The notes under the pieces were generated by a model, which did not search any database, was not told the DNA's origin, and worked only from the letters and a program-made list of their open reading frames with translations. The translations under genes and the position numbers were made by a program. 6,612 bases of DNA, taken from assembly GCF_000966975.1 (NCBI RefSeq), contig NZ_JZWV01000164.1, positions 1 through 6,612 of the forward strand. Direction: 5' to 3'. Position 1 is the stretch's first letter. Every line of letters starts with the position of its first letter. This document shows positions 6,229 through 6,612 of the stretch, piece by piece. Source of the stretch: Streptomyces katrae (lineage in GTDB: Bacteria > Actinomycetota > Actinomycetes > Streptomycetales > Streptomycetaceae).

Positions 6229-6612
6229 TCAGAGGAAGTAGAGGCGGTTGAGGGAGACCCGGTCCGCCGGCTCGGAGCGCAGGGGCTGCCCGTCGAGGCT
6301 CACGAGGCCGCTGCGGGGGTCCACGTCGACCTCTCCGAGGCGGGCGTTGCCGATCATGCTCCCCGGGCCGATCCCCCGGGTGCCGCGGACGGCCACCCGG
6401 CGGCGGCGGGTGCCCAGCGCGTCGTAGGGGGCGCCGAAGGATCCGGACTCGGCGGCGGCGCGGCTGACGAAGGCGACGGAGAGATCTGCGGGCGCGGCTC
6501 CGTGGGCGCCGAAGAGCGGGCCCAGGACCAGGGGTTCGCAGCAGTCCGTGGCGGCGTTCGGGTCGCCCGTGACCCCGTACGCCGGGAAGCCGGACTTGAG
6601 CACCATCTGCGG
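6229..6612 (-). CDS. ureC: Urease subunit alpha, C-terminal 127 residues (5' end outside window)
   Basis: Urease alpha carries the nickel active site that hydrolyses urea to ammonia and carbamate. This fragment covers only the last fifth or so of the usual roughly 570-residue subunit, so the nickel ligands and carbamylated lysine are not visible. Recognition rests on MVLKSGFPAYGVTGDPNAA at the start, GPLFGAHG, LSVAFVSRAA, VRGTRGIG, VDVDPRSGLVSLDGQPL, SEPADRVSLNRLYFL and the position of the stop, which all align with the end of UreC. It is divergent: the usual NASIPTPxP reads NAATDCCEP, RPMFG reads GPLFG, and MxHN reads MIGN. The loop after the SRAA motif is a few residues longer, and the normal final Phe after YFL is missing. 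No accessory gene follows; the next gene is the deiminase, 94 bases away. It may be the second, non-canonical urease type found in some actinomycetes. Confidence 0.88.
   Translation of the reverse strand, partial: PQMVLKSGFPAYGVTGDPNAATDCCEPLVLGPLFGAHGAAPADLSVAFVSRAAAESGSFGAPYDALGTRRRRVAVRGTRGIGPGSMIGNARLGEVDVDPRSGLVSLDGQPLRSEPADRVSLNRLYFL

Noticed and set aside
1..6612. Search for tRNA or rRNA genes, CRISPR arrays, insertion sequences and phage elements
   Set aside because: Nothing beyond the listed short repeats and hairpin was seen; there are no spaced direct repeats, transposase motifs or terminal inverted repeats.

Overview
The window is high-GC actinobacterial DNA, most likely Streptomyces or a close relative. 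Third codon positions are almost all G or C. GTG starts are common, neighbouring genes overlap by a few bases, and long antisense reading frames stay open by chance. I found no TAA trinucleotide on the + strand, so the minus-strand genes contain no in-frame TTA codon and should not depend on the bldA tRNA.

Every supported gene lies on the minus strand, so transcription runs from high to low coordinates. In that order the window holds: (1) the C-terminal 127 residues of a urease alpha subunit (ureC-like, 6229-6612, entering from beyond the right edge); (2) a 94-bp gap with a promoter-like element and a perfect 14-bp A/T-rich palindrome; (3) an agmatine-deiminase-family protein (5121-6134) with its full catalytic set; (4) a 97-bp gap with a perfect 10-bp-stem hairpin; (5) a complete peptide/nickel-type ABC importer: lipoprotein solute-binding protein (3351-5021), two permeases (2392-3354 and 1541-2395), and two ATPases (501-1544, and 1-511 running off the left edge).

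The five importer genes are tightly coupled. The first three junctions are 4-base GTGA/GTGA/ATGA stop-start overlaps and the last is an 11-base overlap. No promoter is evident directly upstream of the binding-protein gene, so the importer is probably transcribed at least partly by read-through from the deiminase gene, with the hairpin lowering the downstream yield.

Functionally, the layout suggests a nitrogen-scavenging locus. The importer would bring in a peptide, guanidino or polyamine-like compound, or possibly a nickel complex. The deiminase would hydrolyse a guanidino group to a ureido group plus ammonia, and the urease-like enzyme would act on urea or a ureido compound. The urease fragment differs from ordinary ureases in several otherwise conserved C-terminal positions, and no urease accessory gene follows it, so its substrate is open. 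The individual families are well supported. The common pathway and the transporter substrate are inference.
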